From Marichromatium gracile (GTDB lineage Bacteria; Pseudomonadota; Gammaproteobacteria; Chromatiales; Chromatiaceae), in the NCBI RefSeq assembly GCF_004343155.1, contig NZ_SMDC01000012.1, positions 21,080 through 85,079 of the forward strand: 64,000 nucleotides of DNA, written 5' to 3'. Below the pieces are notes generated by a model. The model did no database searches. It was not told the origin of the DNA and saw only the letters and a program-made list of their open reading frames with translations. This document shows, piece after piece, positions 8,587 to 20,965 of this stretch. The first letter of the stretch is position 1; each line of letters starts with the position of its first letter. A program made the translations under genes and the position numbers.

Positions 8587-9045
8587 CTATCCGTTGCGGG
8601 TGATACGGATGCTGAAGTCGATGCGCTCGCCGCGTCGTGCCGAGGCGCGGGGCTGGAAGGGGCGGATCAGCCAGACGGTCGGGGCGGTGGCGGTGAGGGT
8701 GGCGGTGCGACCCTCGAACTCGCCGCGGAAGACCGCGGTGGCGCTGCCGTCGGCGGCGTCGTGGACGTTGAAATAGACGTTGCTGCTCGCGCTCTCCAGG
8801 GTGATCTCCAGACGCTCGCCGGGTGCGCTGCGGATGGCATAGGCGGGACCGGCATAGCCGTCGATGCGGCCTTCGAGGCGTAGTGGCTCGGCGCCGCCGG
8901 TCTGGACCTCGACCAGGGTCTCGTCGGGACCGAGCAGGCGGGGGATGGCGGTGTCGGTGAGGTCATCCTCGGTGGTGGGCATGCCGGTGCAGGCGACGAG
9001 GAGCGCGAGCAGTGGCAGGATGGCGAGATGGCGGATCGGGCGCAT
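8587..9045 (-). CDS. Small putative lipoprotein
   Basis: A 152-residue protein from ATG at 9045. The N-terminus is a lipoprotein signal (MRPIRHLAILPLLALLVAC), with Cys19 in a lipobox LLVAC, so it should be lipid-anchored after cleavage. The rest looks like a small beta-rich domain, with LRLEGRIDGYAG and LEITLESASSNVYFNVHD, reminiscent of the pre-peptidase C-terminal beta-sandwich found in secreted proteins. No catalytic motif is visible. A longer frame continues upstream to 9522, but that part is antisense to the Nudix gene and is rejected. The function is unknown. Localisation to the inner face of the outer membrane is inferred from the lipobox. Confidence 0.75.
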   Translation of the reverse strand: MRPIRHLAILPLLALLVACTGMPTTEDDLTDTAIPRLLGPDETLVEVQTGGAEPLRLEGRIDGYAGPAYAIRSAPGERLEITLESASSNVYFNVHDAADGSATAVFRGEFEGRTATLTATAPTVWLIRPFQPRASARRGERIDFSIRITRNG

Positions 9046-9202
9046 ACAGGTGCTCCTGGTGATCGGTTGACGGGGCTTGATGTTGACGCCCTGGCGATCT
9101 CGATCAAGTGGTCTGTTCACCCAGGCTGTACCGTCACGAGGCGCCGAGCGGCTCGGTGCTTGCCGGTCTGGTCGTGGCGCCGTCGGATCGTATGACGGTG
9201 GA

Positions 9203-9643
9203 TCAACCCAGGCGTGGCGGGGGCAGGGTGCCGACCAGGCGGAAGCGGCGATAGTCGGTGAGGATCTCGGCGTGATCGAAGGCGAGACGCTCGGGGAGTT
9301 CGTCGGGATTGAACAGCTCCACCCCCTTGGCATCGTCACGGGCCTCGGGTTCGCCGCTGGCGGTGGCGATATAGACCGCGCTGGCGGTATGAGCGCGCGG
9401 GTCGCGCAGTGGCGACGAGTAGACGCCGAGCAGTGCGTGCAGCTCGACCTGCAGCGCGGTCTCCTCCAGCGCCTCGCGGACCGCGGCGCGCTCGACCCGC
9501 TCGCCGGGATCGACGAAGCCACCGGGGATGGCCCAGCCGTGGGGCGGGTTGCGCCGCTCGATCAACACGATCGGACGCTCGGGTCGGTCGACCAGCTCGA
9601 TGATGACGTCGACGGTGAGTAGCGGGGTGACGGGTGCGGGCAT
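9203..9643 (-). CDS. Nudix hydrolase
   Basis: A 146-residue Nudix-fold pyrophosphatase. The Nudix box is clear: GGFVDPGE followed by REALEET, with the metal-binding glutamates present; the box's usual final Gly is replaced. The preceding PHGWAIPGG resembles ADP-ribose or nucleotide-sugar pyrophosphatases. Family members hydrolyse nucleoside diphosphates linked to another moiety, but the substrate cannot be read from the sequence. It begins 22 nt downstream of the YedI-like gene on the same strand, so they are probably cotranscribed. Confidence 0.88.
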   Translation of the reverse strand: MPAPVTPLLTVDVIIELVDRPERPIVLIERRNPPHGWAIPGGFVDPGERVERAAVREALEETALQVELHALLGVYSSPLRDPRAHTASAVYIATASGEPEARDDAKGVELFNPDELPERLAFDHAEILTDYRRFRLVGTLPPPRLG

Positions 9644-9665
9644 CGTTGACCTTCCTGGGTTGGGG

Positions 9666-10601
<936 letters not shown>

Positions 10602-10707
10602 GGTGACGGGTCTCCCGGTAGCGAACGGCCAAAGTGGCTATTTGACATGCGTCATTCGCTTGTGTCGAGAGAGCAGCGAAAATCCAATGTTAATCTGATA
10701 AAAGTCC

Positions 10708-10721
10708 TTGATAGAGATCAC
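10708..10721. promoter_or_regulatory. FNR/Anr-like box next to the ubiT start
   Basis: TTGATAGAGATCAC matches the FNR consensus TTGAT-N4-ATCAA at 9 of 10 defined positions. It lies only 7 nt before the preferred ubiT ATG, so it cannot be a classical class II activating site for this start. It could act on the divergent yedI promoter, repress, or be chance. Confidence 0.4.
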
Positions 10722-10728
10722 TACCACC

Positions 10729-11199
10729 ATGTCGTCTGTCCTTCCCCCCCGTCTGCTGCGCCCGCTCTCCCTGCCGCTGCGCCTGATGCCGACGACCTTT
10801 CACAGCCGCGCGCTGGCGCGCATCCTCAATCAGGTGATGAAGGAGGCGATCGCCGATGGCGAGCTCGACTTCCTCGAGGGGCGTCAGGTCGCCATCGAGA
10901 TCGCCGACATGGGCGTGCGCTATCGCCTCGGCTTCGAGAATGGCCGCATCCAGGGCTACGGCGAGCAGCGTCCGGCCGATGCCAGCATCGCCGGCGATAC
11001 CCGCGAATTCATGATGCTGGCGGCGCGTCAGGAGGACGCCGACACCCTGTTCTTCCAACGCCGGCTGCGGATGTCGGGCAGCACCGAGCTCGGTCTGTAT
11101 CTGAAGAACTTCCTCGACGCCTTCGAGCCGCCGGAGCGCTGGCAGCCGCTGACCCGTGCGATCGATCGCATGGCCGGGGTGCGCTTCCCCGGTCACTGA
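10729..11199 (+). CDS. ubiT: Ubiquinone biosynthesis accessory factor UbiT (SCP2 domain)
   Basis: A 156-residue SCP2-like lipid-binding protein. The C-terminal half carries FFQRRLRMSGSTELGLYLKNFLD, closely resembling E. coli UbiT (YhbT). An N-terminal basic/hydrophobic segment, PRLLRPLSLPLRLMP, also aligns with that family. UbiT works with UbiU and UbiV in oxygen-independent ubiquinone synthesis, probably by binding the prenylated intermediates. Both partners are encoded 8-10 kb away, at 18.9-20.9 kb. ATG at 10729 is preferred over TTG at 10708, because the latter would place the FNR-like box inside the coding sequence. It ends at a strong hairpin terminator. Confidence 0.88.
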   Translation: MSSVLPPRLLRPLSLPLRLMPTTFHSRALARILNQVMKEAIADGELDFLEGRQVAIEIADMGVRYRLGFENGRIQGYGEQRPADASIAGDTREFMMLAARQEDADTLFFQRRLRMSGSTELGLYLKNFLDAFEPPERWQPLTRAIDRMAGVRFPGH

Positions 11200-11223
11200 G
11201 CCGATGCCGCTTCGGCGCAGATG

Positions 11224-11260
11224 AAAACGCCCCGTCAGGCCAAGCCTGACGGGGCGTTTT
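11224..11260. terminator. Bidirectional rho-independent terminator
   Basis: A perfect 17-bp stem (AAAACGCCCCGTCAGGC at 11224-11240 against its complement at 11244-11260) with a 3-nt loop and A/T tracts at both ends. It lies between the converging ubiT and usp genes and should serve both. Confidence 0.95.
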
Positions 11261-11300
11261 CGTTGCGATGCCGTCCTGGCGCCGTCCCTGGCGCGTCCTC

Positions 11301-11798
11301 TCAGTGGTTGGGCACGATCAGCACCGGGATCGGGCTGTTGTGCAGCACCTTGCGAGCGGTCGAACCGATCGCACCCAGGCCCATCTGTGCATGGGTGCGG
11401 GTGCCGAGCACGATCAGATCGGCCTCGCGCGCCTTGGCCACCCGCAGGATCTCCTCCGAGGGCAGGCCGCTGGCCACTTCCAGCGCCTCGACGATCTCCG
11501 ACTCGGCGTTGCACGAGCCGGGGACCTCGGCGCAGTACTTGGCCAGGCGCTTGTGGAGGGTGGCGAGCACCTCCTTGAGCACCTCCTGCTCGTGCTGCTT
11601 GCGGTTCATGTCGGGCAGATAGGCGCCGACCACCGTCTGGCCGGTGCTGCCCATCGGCTCGACCACGTGCAGCATGGTGATCCGCGCGCCGGTGCTCTTG
11701 GCCAGTGCCACGGCGTTGTGGAAGACCGGACGGGTGTGGGTGCCGAAGTCCGATGCGTAGAGGATGTGCTGATAGGTCGGCATCTGGTTCGTCATCAT
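11301..11798 (-). CDS. Universal stress protein, TRAP-operon associated (TeaD-like)
   Basis: A 165-residue UspA-fold protein. The ATP-binding signature of the family is present: GTRTHAQMGLGAIGSTARKV (G-x2-G-x9-G-S/T type). The N-terminus YQHILYASDFG carries the usual Asp. Its ATG overlaps the dctM stop (ATGA at 11795-11798), so it is translationally coupled to the transporter. A comparable arrangement is known in Halomonas elongata, where UspA protein TeaD binds ATP and modulates the TeaABC ectoine TRAP transporter. By analogy this protein may tune DctPQM activity; that is inference. It ends before the shared terminator with ubiT. Confidence 0.88.
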   Translation of the reverse strand: MMTNQMPTYQHILYASDFGTHTRPVFHNAVALAKSTGARITMLHVVEPMGSTGQTVVGAYLPDMNRKQHEQEVLKEVLATLHKRLAKYCAEVPGSCNAESEIVEALEVASGLPSEEILRVAKAREADLIVLGTRTHAQMGLGAIGSTARKVLHNSPIPVLIVPNH

Positions 11799-13195
11799 TT
11801 ATAACCCTGCAATTGGTCGATGTATTCCGGCAGGAACAGCGAGATCTGCGGGATATAGGTGATCAACATCAGGAAGCCAAGGAGCAGCAGCATCCACGGC
11901 AGCACCGCCTTGATGACCCAGCCGATGCTCTCGCCGGTGATGCCGGCGGTGACGAACAGGTTGAGCCCGACCGGCGGCGTGAGCATGCCGATCTCCATGT
12001 TGACGACCATGATGATACCGAAGTGGATCGGGTCGATACCGAGCTGCATGGCGATCGGGAAGAGGATCGGCGCCATGATCAGCAGGATCGCCGAGGGCTC
12101 CATGAAGTTGCCGGCGATCAGCAGCAGGATGTTGACCACGATGAGGAACATCCACGGCTCGAGGCCCCACGCGACGATCGACTCGGCGATCTGGTGCGGG
12201 ATGCGCTCGGTGGTCAGCACATGGGCGAACAGCATCGCGTTGGCGATGATGAACAGCAGCATGATCGAGACCTTGGCCGCATCCAGCACCACCTTGCGCA
12301 CCTCGGGGTGGGCGAAGCTGGTGGCCAGCGCCGTGGGTACCTGCCAGGTGTTGCGCCCGAGCATGCGGAAGAAGCCCTCGCCCTGGTAGCGCCAGGGCAC
12401 GGTCTTGAGCGGACCCATGTCACGGTAGCCGATGACCGCGACCAGGAAGGCATAGACCGCAGACACCGCCGCCGCCTCGGTGGGGCTGGCCACGCCGCCG
12501 TAGATCGAGCCGAGCACGATGACGATCAGCAGGATGCCGCCGGAGGCGCTGAAGGCAGCGCGGAAGATCTCGCGGAAGCCGGGCCAGGGCTGCGAGGGCA
12601 GCTTCTTGATGCGGGCGACGATATAGATGGCGATCATCAGGATCAGGCCCATCATCAACCCGGGGATGAAGCCGGCCATGAACATGCGCGCGGCCGAGAC
12701 CTCGGTGGCCGCGGCATAGACCAGCATCACGATCGAGGGCGGGATGAGGATGCCGAGGGTGCCGGCATTGGTGATGACGCCCGCGGCGAACTCCTTCGGA
12801 TAGCCGGACTTGACCATGCCGGCGATGACGATGGTGCCGATGGCGGCGACGGTCGCCGGCGACGAGCCGGAGACGGCGGCGAACAGCATGCAGGCGAGCA
12901 CCGAGGCCATTGCCAGACCGCCACGGATGTGTCCGACCACGTCGGTGGCGAACCGGATCAGGCGTTTGGCCACGCCGCCGGTCGAGAGGAACGCCGAGGA
13001 GAGGATGAAGAAGGGGATCGCCAGCAGGGTGTAGTGCCCGGAGAGCGCCTCGAACAGCTTGAGCGCGATCGAGGCGAGCGAGTCGTTGGAGAACAGCAGG
13101 ATGGTGGTGATGCTGGACAGCCCGAGCGCGATGGCGATCGGCATGCCCAGCAGCATGCAACCGAACAGCAGCAGGAACAGGGTTGCAGTGGTCAT
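11795..13195 (-). CDS. dctM: TRAP dicarboxylate transporter large permease DctM
   Basis: A 466-residue polytopic protein of the TRAP DctM family: LLLFGCMLLGMPIAIALGLSS at the N-terminus, IPFFILSSAFLSTGGVAKRL, FAAVSGSSPATVAAIG and GVITNAGTLGILIPPSI. It forms the sodium-coupled transport channel with DctQ. It is slightly longer than the usual 425-430 residues because of a loop near residues 230-280. The ATG overlaps the dctQ stop (13192-13195) and its stop overlaps usp, giving a tightly coupled dctP-dctQ-dctM-usp operon. Confidence 0.93.
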   Translation of the reverse strand: MTTATLFLLLFGCMLLGMPIAIALGLSSITTILLFSNDSLASIALKLFEALSGHYTLLAIPFFILSSAFLSTGGVAKRLIRFATDVVGHIRGGLAMASVLACMLFAAVSGSSPATVAAIGTIVIAGMVKSGYPKEFAAGVITNAGTLGILIPPSIVMLVYAAATEVSAARMFMAGFIPGLMMGLILMIAIYIVARIKKLPSQPWPGFREIFRAAFSASGGILLIVIVLGSIYGGVASPTEAAAVSAVYAFLVAVIGYRDMGPLKTVPWRYQGEGFFRMLGRNTWQVPTALATSFAHPEVRKVVLDAAKVSIMLLFIIANAMLFAHVLTTERIPHQIAESIVAWGLEPWMFLIVVNILLLIAGNFMEPSAILLIMAPILFPIAMQLGIDPIHFGIIMVVNMEIGMLTPPVGLNLFVTAGITGESIGWVIKAVLPWMLLLLGFLMLITYIPQISLFLPEYIDQLQGYK

Positions 13196-13737
13196 TTATC
13201 GGCCACCTCGCGCTTGAGTTCTTCGGCCAGGTGCATGCTTTCCTCTGCCTCGTTGGTCTGGTGGAAGCCGGTGGCGCGACCGGTGGCCACGGCCCACAGC
13301 AGCTCGAGCAGGCGGATCGAGAGCATGGCCAGTCCGATCAACAGGATGCTGTCGGCGATCCAGGTCTGGATGGCGATGTCCTCGAGTTCGATGCCGATCA
13401 TCTTCATCTTGCCCAGATAGATCCAGGCGCCGTAGATGAACAGTCCGCAATAGGCCAGCGCGAGCAGGATGGCGAGCGCTGAGATCAGCCGCTGGACGAG
13501 CGGCGAGAACAGGCGCACGAAGGCGTCGACCCCGATATGGGCGCCGACCTTGAGGCCGTAGGAGACGCCGAACAGGACGAACCAGGCCGACAGGTGCAGG
13601 GTGGCCTCCTGGCCCCAGGAGACGCCGGTGCTGAAGCCGAAGCGCATGACGACCTCGGCGAACACCAGGAGGGTCATCGCCACCAGCAGCAGCGAAATGA
13701 TGGCCTCCTCGGTCTTGTTGATGAAGCGCAAGAACAT
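13192..13737 (-). CDS. dctQ: TRAP dicarboxylate transporter small permease DctQ
   Basis: A 181-residue protein with four predicted membrane helices. It shows the DctQ motifs LLLVAMTLLVFAEVVMRF and WGQEATLHLSAWFVLFGVSYG. ATG at 13737 is preferred; the frame extends upstream to 13809, but that part is polar and non-conserved. It pairs with DctM in the membrane. It lies 179 nt downstream of dctP and overlaps dctM by four bases. Confidence 0.92.
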   Translation of the reverse strand: MFLRFINKTEEAIISLLLVAMTLLVFAEVVMRFGFSTGVSWGQEATLHLSAWFVLFGVSYGLKVGAHIGVDAFVRLFSPLVQRLISALAILLALAYCGLFIYGAWIYLGKMKMIGIELEDIAIQTWIADSILLIGLAMLSIRLLELLWAVATGRATGFHQTNEAEESMHLAEELKREVADK

Positions 13738-13916
13738 GGTCAATGACGCTCGAGTTGAATGAAGGTGGTCAGATTGAGGGTAGACACTGGCGCGCCGCTT
13801 GGCACGCAAGGTCGGGCCGTCGATGATGCGATGCGCCCCGCGGGCGGGGCCGCGGGGCGCGCTGATTGAGCCTGACGTGACGACCCGTCCTGGAGGTCAG
13901 GACAGGTCGGCGGGGC

Positions 13917-14966
<1,050 letters not shown>

Positions 14967-15313
14967 TTAGCGGGCCGCCCGGTGGGCGGCGGTTTTTCAC
15001 TCAAGTGCCGGTCTGTTCCAGGGCGGGCGTCCTGCTGGCGCTGTCGGCTCGGCAGGGTTCGCCCTCGGGAAGAGTAGCGCGGGTCTCGGCGCTCTTCGCG
15101 CCCATCCGTGGCGCAGACACCTCGTGCCGTTCTGTTCAGAGCGGTCGATGGTGTCCCATGTTCCTGATTGTGAAGGCCTGTTTTCCCGCTCGCCTTCCTG
15201 TCGGATTCACTCCGGGCCCCGGGGCATGGCCGTCCCCGCCGAGGCGGGAGTAGCCGTTTCGCACGAGAATGGGTGATGTCTCGCCGATCCAGTTGGATCG
15301 AGCGCCACATTAA

Positions 15314-15329
15314 AGCAATTCGTGGGCCA
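15314..15329 (-). promoter_or_regulatory. Sigma-54 (-24/-12) promoter for dctPQM
   Basis: On the minus strand TGGCCCACGAATTGCT matches the RpoN consensus TGGCACR-N4-TTGCW at all defined positions but one. It is oriented toward dctP and lies downstream of the gene for a sigma-54-dependent activator (DctD), as expected. The implied leader is long, about 380 nt. Confidence 0.7.
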
Positions 15330-15550
15330 AGTTTTTTCAGCGCCGGGGCGGTGCCATTTCGGTGTTCCCTGACTTTCGAATATTACTTTTTTCTTTCAGC
15401 AGGTTGCGCTGTGTGTGCGCTGCTCGGCGGGGTGATGTCGCGGGGCGCTGTCGACGATTCCACGGCTGGCGCGTGGCGGGGCGTGGTGGAGTGGGTGGAA
15501 TCCCACCCATTGCGGGGTGAGCGGCACGGCGGATATCCGCCGATCCGTGC

Positions 15551-16908
<1,358 letters not shown>

Positions 16909-16912
<4 letters not shown>

Positions 16913-18780
16913 TCAGGGCTCTCCGCAGCCGGCAGGCGCAGTTCGAAGCAGGCGCCCGCGCGGGCGGGCTTGGCCACCAGCGCGCCACCCATCTCGGTGG
17001 TGATGCGCGAGGAGATCGCCAGCCCCAGCCCGAGCCCGTCGCCCGCGGCCTTGGTGGTGAAGAAGGGCTCGAAGATCACCGCCAGGTCGGACTCGGGGAT
17101 GCCGGGGCCGGTGTCGCGCACCCAGGTCACCACGGTGTCGCCCTCGCGGCGGGCATCGATCTCGATGCGGCGTTGTTCGGCCTCGGCGATGGCCTGACAG
17201 GCGTTGCCGAGCAGATTGACGATGACCTGCTGGAGCAGCACGTCGTTGGCGCGGACCTGCAGATGGTCGGGGATGCGCGCGATCAGCTCGCCGTGACAGC
17301 GCGCGAGCATCGGCGTGATGATCCGTGTAGCCCCCTCGATCACCGCCGCCAGTGGCAGTGGCGTCAGCTCGCCCGAGGTCTTGCGTGCGAACAGCTTGAA
17401 CTGGGAGCCGATCTTGGCCATGCGCTCGGTGAGCGCGAGGATCTGACCGAGGTTGGCCGCGACCTCCTGATGACGCTCCTTGGCGAGCAGCAGCCGTCCA
17501 TTATCGGCATAGGTGCGGATTGCCGCCAGCGGTTGGTTGAGTTCGTGGTTGATGCTCGCCGACATCTGCCCGAGGGTGGCGAGCTTGGCCGACTGGATCA
17601 GTGCCTGCTGGGTCTCGCGCAGCGCCTGCTCGGCGCGCAGCCGCTCGTCGATCTCGGCGCGCAGCCGCCGATTGGTGCGGGTGAGCTCCTCGGTGCGGGT
17701 GGCGACCCGGGCCTCGAGTTCGAGGTTGATGCGCTCGAGGGTGGCGCGCGCGCGCTCGGTGAGTGCGGCATGGGCGCGGCGGCTGCGCTGGCGCTGTAAC
17801 AGCAGCGCGACGCCGAGCGCGGTGACCGCGAGCAGTGCGCCGGCGAGGGCGGTGAGCTTGAGGCTGTCGCGCATCACCGTGCTGGTGTTGGAGAGCACGT
17901 GGACCTGCCAGCCGGCGTTCTGCATCGCGCGCGATTGCAGCAGGTAGGGCGGTGGCTCCGGCCAGGATGCGGGCGGGCCGAGCCGGACCAGGGTGCCGTC
18001 GGCGGTGGTGTCGCGCACCGCCAGCTCGAGTGGCTCGAGGCTGGCGTCGAGATAGCGGTTGCTCGCGCGGATGCGCCGTCTGACCTCGGGGGCGAGCGGG
18101 TGCAGGGTGCGAAAGCGTTGTGCCGGTTCGGTGGAGATGAAGATCACCCCGTCGGGGTCGGTGACGAGGAAGACATGCCCGGACTTCGCCCAGCGTCGCT
18201 CGGCCTCGGTGACGTCGATCTTGACCACCACGGCGCCGAGGATCTCGTGGTTCTCGCGCACCGGGTAGGCGAAGTAGTAGCCGCGTCGCTTGGAGGTGGT
18301 GCCGAGGGCGAAGTAGCGCCCGAGCTCACCGTCCATGGCGTCGTGGAAGTAGGGGCGGAAGCTGAAGTCGCGGCCGACGAAGGGGCGCTCGGCGTTCCAG
18401 TTGCTCGCGGCGATGGTCAGTCCCGCGGCGTCCATCAGATAGGTGTCGGTGGCGTCGCTGATGCGGTTGACCGTCTCCAGATAGCGGTTGAGCGCGACGA
18501 TGCTCTCGCGCCCGCCCGGGGTGCGGAGGAACTCGGTCAGGCGCGGGTTGGTGGCGAGCAGCTCGGGCAGCGGTTCGTACTTGGCCAGCAGCCCCTGGAG
18601 ATGGACGACGTAGAGGTCGAGGTCGGTGCGCGCCTGCTCGGCCAGCCGCTCGACGCCGTCGTGATAGGCCCAGCGCGCCAGCCCCCAGAGCCCGGCGCAG
18701 ACGAGCGCGAACAGCGCCAGCCAGGGGAGATGGCGGGCGGGGTGCGGACGGGGGGATGGCGGCTGCTCGACGATCAAGCG
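16909..18780 (-). CDS. dctB: C4-dicarboxylate sensor histidine kinase DctB
   Basis: About 623 residues from a TTG start at 18780, with GGAAG 6 nt upstream. The upstream frame to 18981 would run into ubiV and is rejected. Order: an N-terminal membrane helix (LPWLALFALVCAGLWGLARW), a periplasmic double-PAS/dCache sensor ending near residue 290, and a second helix (LTALAGALLAVTALGVALLL). A coiled-coil linker, HisKA with SINHELNQPLAAIRTYADN (typical of DctB), and HATPase_c with N, G1 (DTGPGIPE) and G2 (GLGLGLAIS) boxes follow. It senses periplasmic dicarboxylates, often together with the DctP system, and phosphorylates DctD. The alternative start is uncertain because no ATG fits. Confidence 0.88.
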
Positions 18781-18862
18781 TGTCTTCCGGCCCGGGGCCG
18801 GACGCGCCGTCCCGCGTGATGGCGGGCGGCGCCTCGGGCCCCGAGGCGCCGGGGTGGCCGGA

Positions 18863-19801
18863 TCAGGCCGGTCCGGGCACGGCGACGCCGGTGCCGCCGG
18901 CATAGCCCGCGGCACCGGTCCAGTAGCCGTCGCACAGCCCCGAAGGGGCGTACTCGCGTAGCTTGGCCAGGCCTTCGCCATGGCTCATGTCACCACGCAG
19001 ACAGGCGTCGAACACGGCGATGATGTCGCTGGTGTGGCGCGACTGCGGGCTGATGCGCAGCAGCTCGACGCCGAGCGCGGTGACCTCGTCGAGCGCGCCG
19101 AGCAGGGTGTGGGTGCTCGCCGACTGGGTCTGGATGCCGTTGAGGGTGAGGAAGTGATCGCCCTCCTGGGTGTCGATGGTCAGTCCGTCGGGGTAGTCGA
19201 TGCAGCAGAACTGGCAGTCGTCCTTGGCGAGATCGCGGTTGTAGGCGGTGAAGCAGCGTGCCGAGTAGGCCAGCGGCAGCCGCCCGAAGGCGAACAGCTC
19301 GCACTCGACGCCCTCGGGGCGGGTTGCGATCAGTGCGCGCGCGGTGTCGCGACCGAGTTCGACCGGCAGCACCCAGCGCTTGAGTCCGTGGCGGGCGAGA
19401 AAGGCCAGGGTGCGATCGTTGTAGAGGTTGATCGAGTGACCGGCGACGAAGGGGTGACCGTCGAGATACTCCAGCGCGCCGAGATCGTTGGCCTCGACCA
19501 GGAAGCGCCGGTCGGAGCAGAGTCGCTCCAGGGTCTTGAGTTCGCCGTCGGACTCGATCAGCGCCAGGGTCGAGATCACCGGCTCCTTGCCGGCGGCGGC
19601 GACGCGCTCGGCCAGCTCCCAGTAGTCCTCGGGACGCAGCAGGCGGCGCTTGGAGCAGATGGTCTCACCGAGATAGATGGTCGCCACCGGGGTCTCGAGC
19701 ATCTCGGCGTAGAAGTCCATCACCTGTTCGCGCGGCCAATGGTAGAGCAGGGGGCCGAGCGAGAGACGGGGGCGCTGGTTTGGCGTGTGCTGGGGTTGCA
19801 T
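18863..19801 (-). CDS. ubiV: Oxygen-independent ubiquinone hydroxylation protein UbiV (U32 family)
   Basis: A 312-residue U32-peptidase-family protein that is not expected to be a protease. The pattern of cysteines matches UbiV: one in GETICSKRR near residue 49 and three in ARCFTAYNRDLAKDDCQFCC near residues 181-199. These ligate a 4Fe-4S cluster in the E. coli protein. UbiU and UbiV form a heterodimer that hydroxylates the ubiquinone ring without O2. It lies 148 nt downstream of ubiU on the same strand. It provides quinone for anaerobic growth, which suits an anaerobic phototroph. Confidence 0.92.
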   Translation of the reverse strand: MQPQHTPNQRPRLSLGPLLYHWPREQVMDFYAEMLETPVATIYLGETICSKRRLLRPEDYWELAERVAAAGKEPVISTLALIESDGELKTLERLCSDRRFLVEANDLGALEYLDGHPFVAGHSINLYNDRTLAFLARHGLKRWVLPVELGRDTARALIATRPEGVECELFAFGRLPLAYSARCFTAYNRDLAKDDCQFCCIDYPDGLTIDTQEGDHFLTLNGIQTQSASTHTLLGALDEVTALGVELLRISPQSRHTSDIIAVFDACLRGDMSHGEGLAKLREYAPSGLCDGYWTGAAGYAGGTGVAVPGPA

Positions 19802-19949
19802 GGCTATCGGGTGTCAGTGGGGCTGTTGGGATGGATTGACCGGGGCGGCGATCGTCGTCACGCCCCCGGCTGTGTCCGTTCGGGTCTGGCGGCCGGGGAG
19901 CGACGCGTCGACCGGAGCGTGGTGACGCGCCGCCGATTCCCGGTGATCG

Positions 19950-20945
19950 CTAGTGCCACTGGCGGTGGTAGGGGCCGAGCGTGGTCTGGGTGCCCTCGGA
20001 GACCTGAGCCAGTGCCGCCCGCCAGTCGTCGCGCGGGCGGAAGTTCTGGGGGTCGCGGCGGCAGGCGTCGATCGCCTCGCGCCATACCCGGGTGACCTGG
20101 GTGACGTAGCGGGTGCTGCGCTGGCGTCCCTCGATCTTTATCGCGCTCACCCCGGAGGCGATGATATCGGGGAGGATCTCCATGGTGTTGAGGCTGGTCG
20201 GCTCCTCGATGGCATAGCGCAGCTTGCCGTTGACCTGATAGCGACCCTTGCAGATGGTCGGATAGCCGGCCGGCTCGCCGTGACCGCGGCGTTCGAGCAG
20301 CACCCCGCCGAGGCGCGTCTCCTGGCCCTCGGCGGTGTCGATCCACTCGACGTGGGAAGCCGGCGAGCAGGCGCCGAAGGTATTGGGCGACTGGCCGGTG
20401 GCATAGGAGGAGAGCAGGCAGCGGCCCTCGACCATCACGCACAGGCTGCCGAAGCCGAAGATCTCGACCGGTACGTCGCAGCGTTCGATCAGGTGTGCGA
20501 CCTGGGCGAGCGAGAGCACGCGCGGCACCACCACGCGCTTGATACCGAACTGGCGGTGCATGAAGTTGATCGCCGCCGGGTTAGTCGCCGAGCCCTGCAC
20601 CGAGAGGTGCAGGTTGAGCTGCGGGTGCGTGTTGGCGGCATAGTCGAGCACGCCCATGTCGGCGGCGATCATGGCGTCGACGCCGAGATCGGCGGCGCGG
20701 TCGACCGCCGCGCTCCAGCGCTCCCAGCCATTCGGTTGGGCATAGGTATTGACGGCGACCAGCACCTTGACGTTGCGATCGTGCGCGTAGCGCAGGCCGT
20801 CACGGATCTGCTTGTCGCCGAAGTTCAGGCCGGCGAAGTGACGGGCGTTGGTATCGTCGCGAAAACCGATGTAGACGGCGTTGGCGCCGTTGTCGACGGC
20901 GGCCTTCAGCGCCGGCAGGTTGCCGGCGGGACAGACGAGTTCCAT
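19950..20945 (-). CDS. ubiU: Oxygen-independent ubiquinone hydroxylation protein UbiU (U32 family)
   Basis: A 331-residue U32-family protein beginning MELVCPAGNLPALKAAVDNGA, as in UbiU (YhbU). The Fe-S cysteines are visible in GSLCVMVEGRCLLSSY, TFGACSPASH and YPTICKGRYQVNG. It is the partner of UbiV. It starts 20 nt after yhcC, so yhcC-ubiU-ubiV form one operon. GGAGA lies about 10 nt before the ATG. Confidence 0.93.
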   Translation of the reverse strand: MELVCPAGNLPALKAAVDNGANAVYIGFRDDTNARHFAGLNFGDKQIRDGLRYAHDRNVKVLVAVNTYAQPNGWERWSAAVDRAADLGVDAMIAADMGVLDYAANTHPQLNLHLSVQGSATNPAAINFMHRQFGIKRVVVPRVLSLAQVAHLIERCDVPVEIFGFGSLCVMVEGRCLLSSYATGQSPNTFGACSPASHVEWIDTAEGQETRLGGVLLERRGHGEPAGYPTICKGRYQVNGKLRYAIEEPTSLNTMEILPDIIASGVSAIKIEGRQRSTRYVTQVTRVWREAIDACRRDPQNFRPRDDWRAALAQVSEGTQTTLGPYHRQWH

Positions 20946-20965
20946 GGTGGATGGTCTCCAGCGAG

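Noticed and set aside
9087..9115. FNR-like site upstream of the lipoprotein gene (TTGATCGAGATCGC on the minus strand)
   Set aside because: Only 8 of 10 consensus positions match and there is no functional reason for anaerobic control.
9046..9522. Upstream extension of the lipoprotein frame
   Set aside because: It runs opposite frame-shifted Nudix sequence and would bury the lipoprotein signal inside the protein.
18781..18981. An N-terminal extension of dctB
   Set aside because: It would overlap the end of ubiV by about 120 bp and is Pro/Arg-rich, unlike DctB N-termini; a TTG start with a ribosome site fits better.
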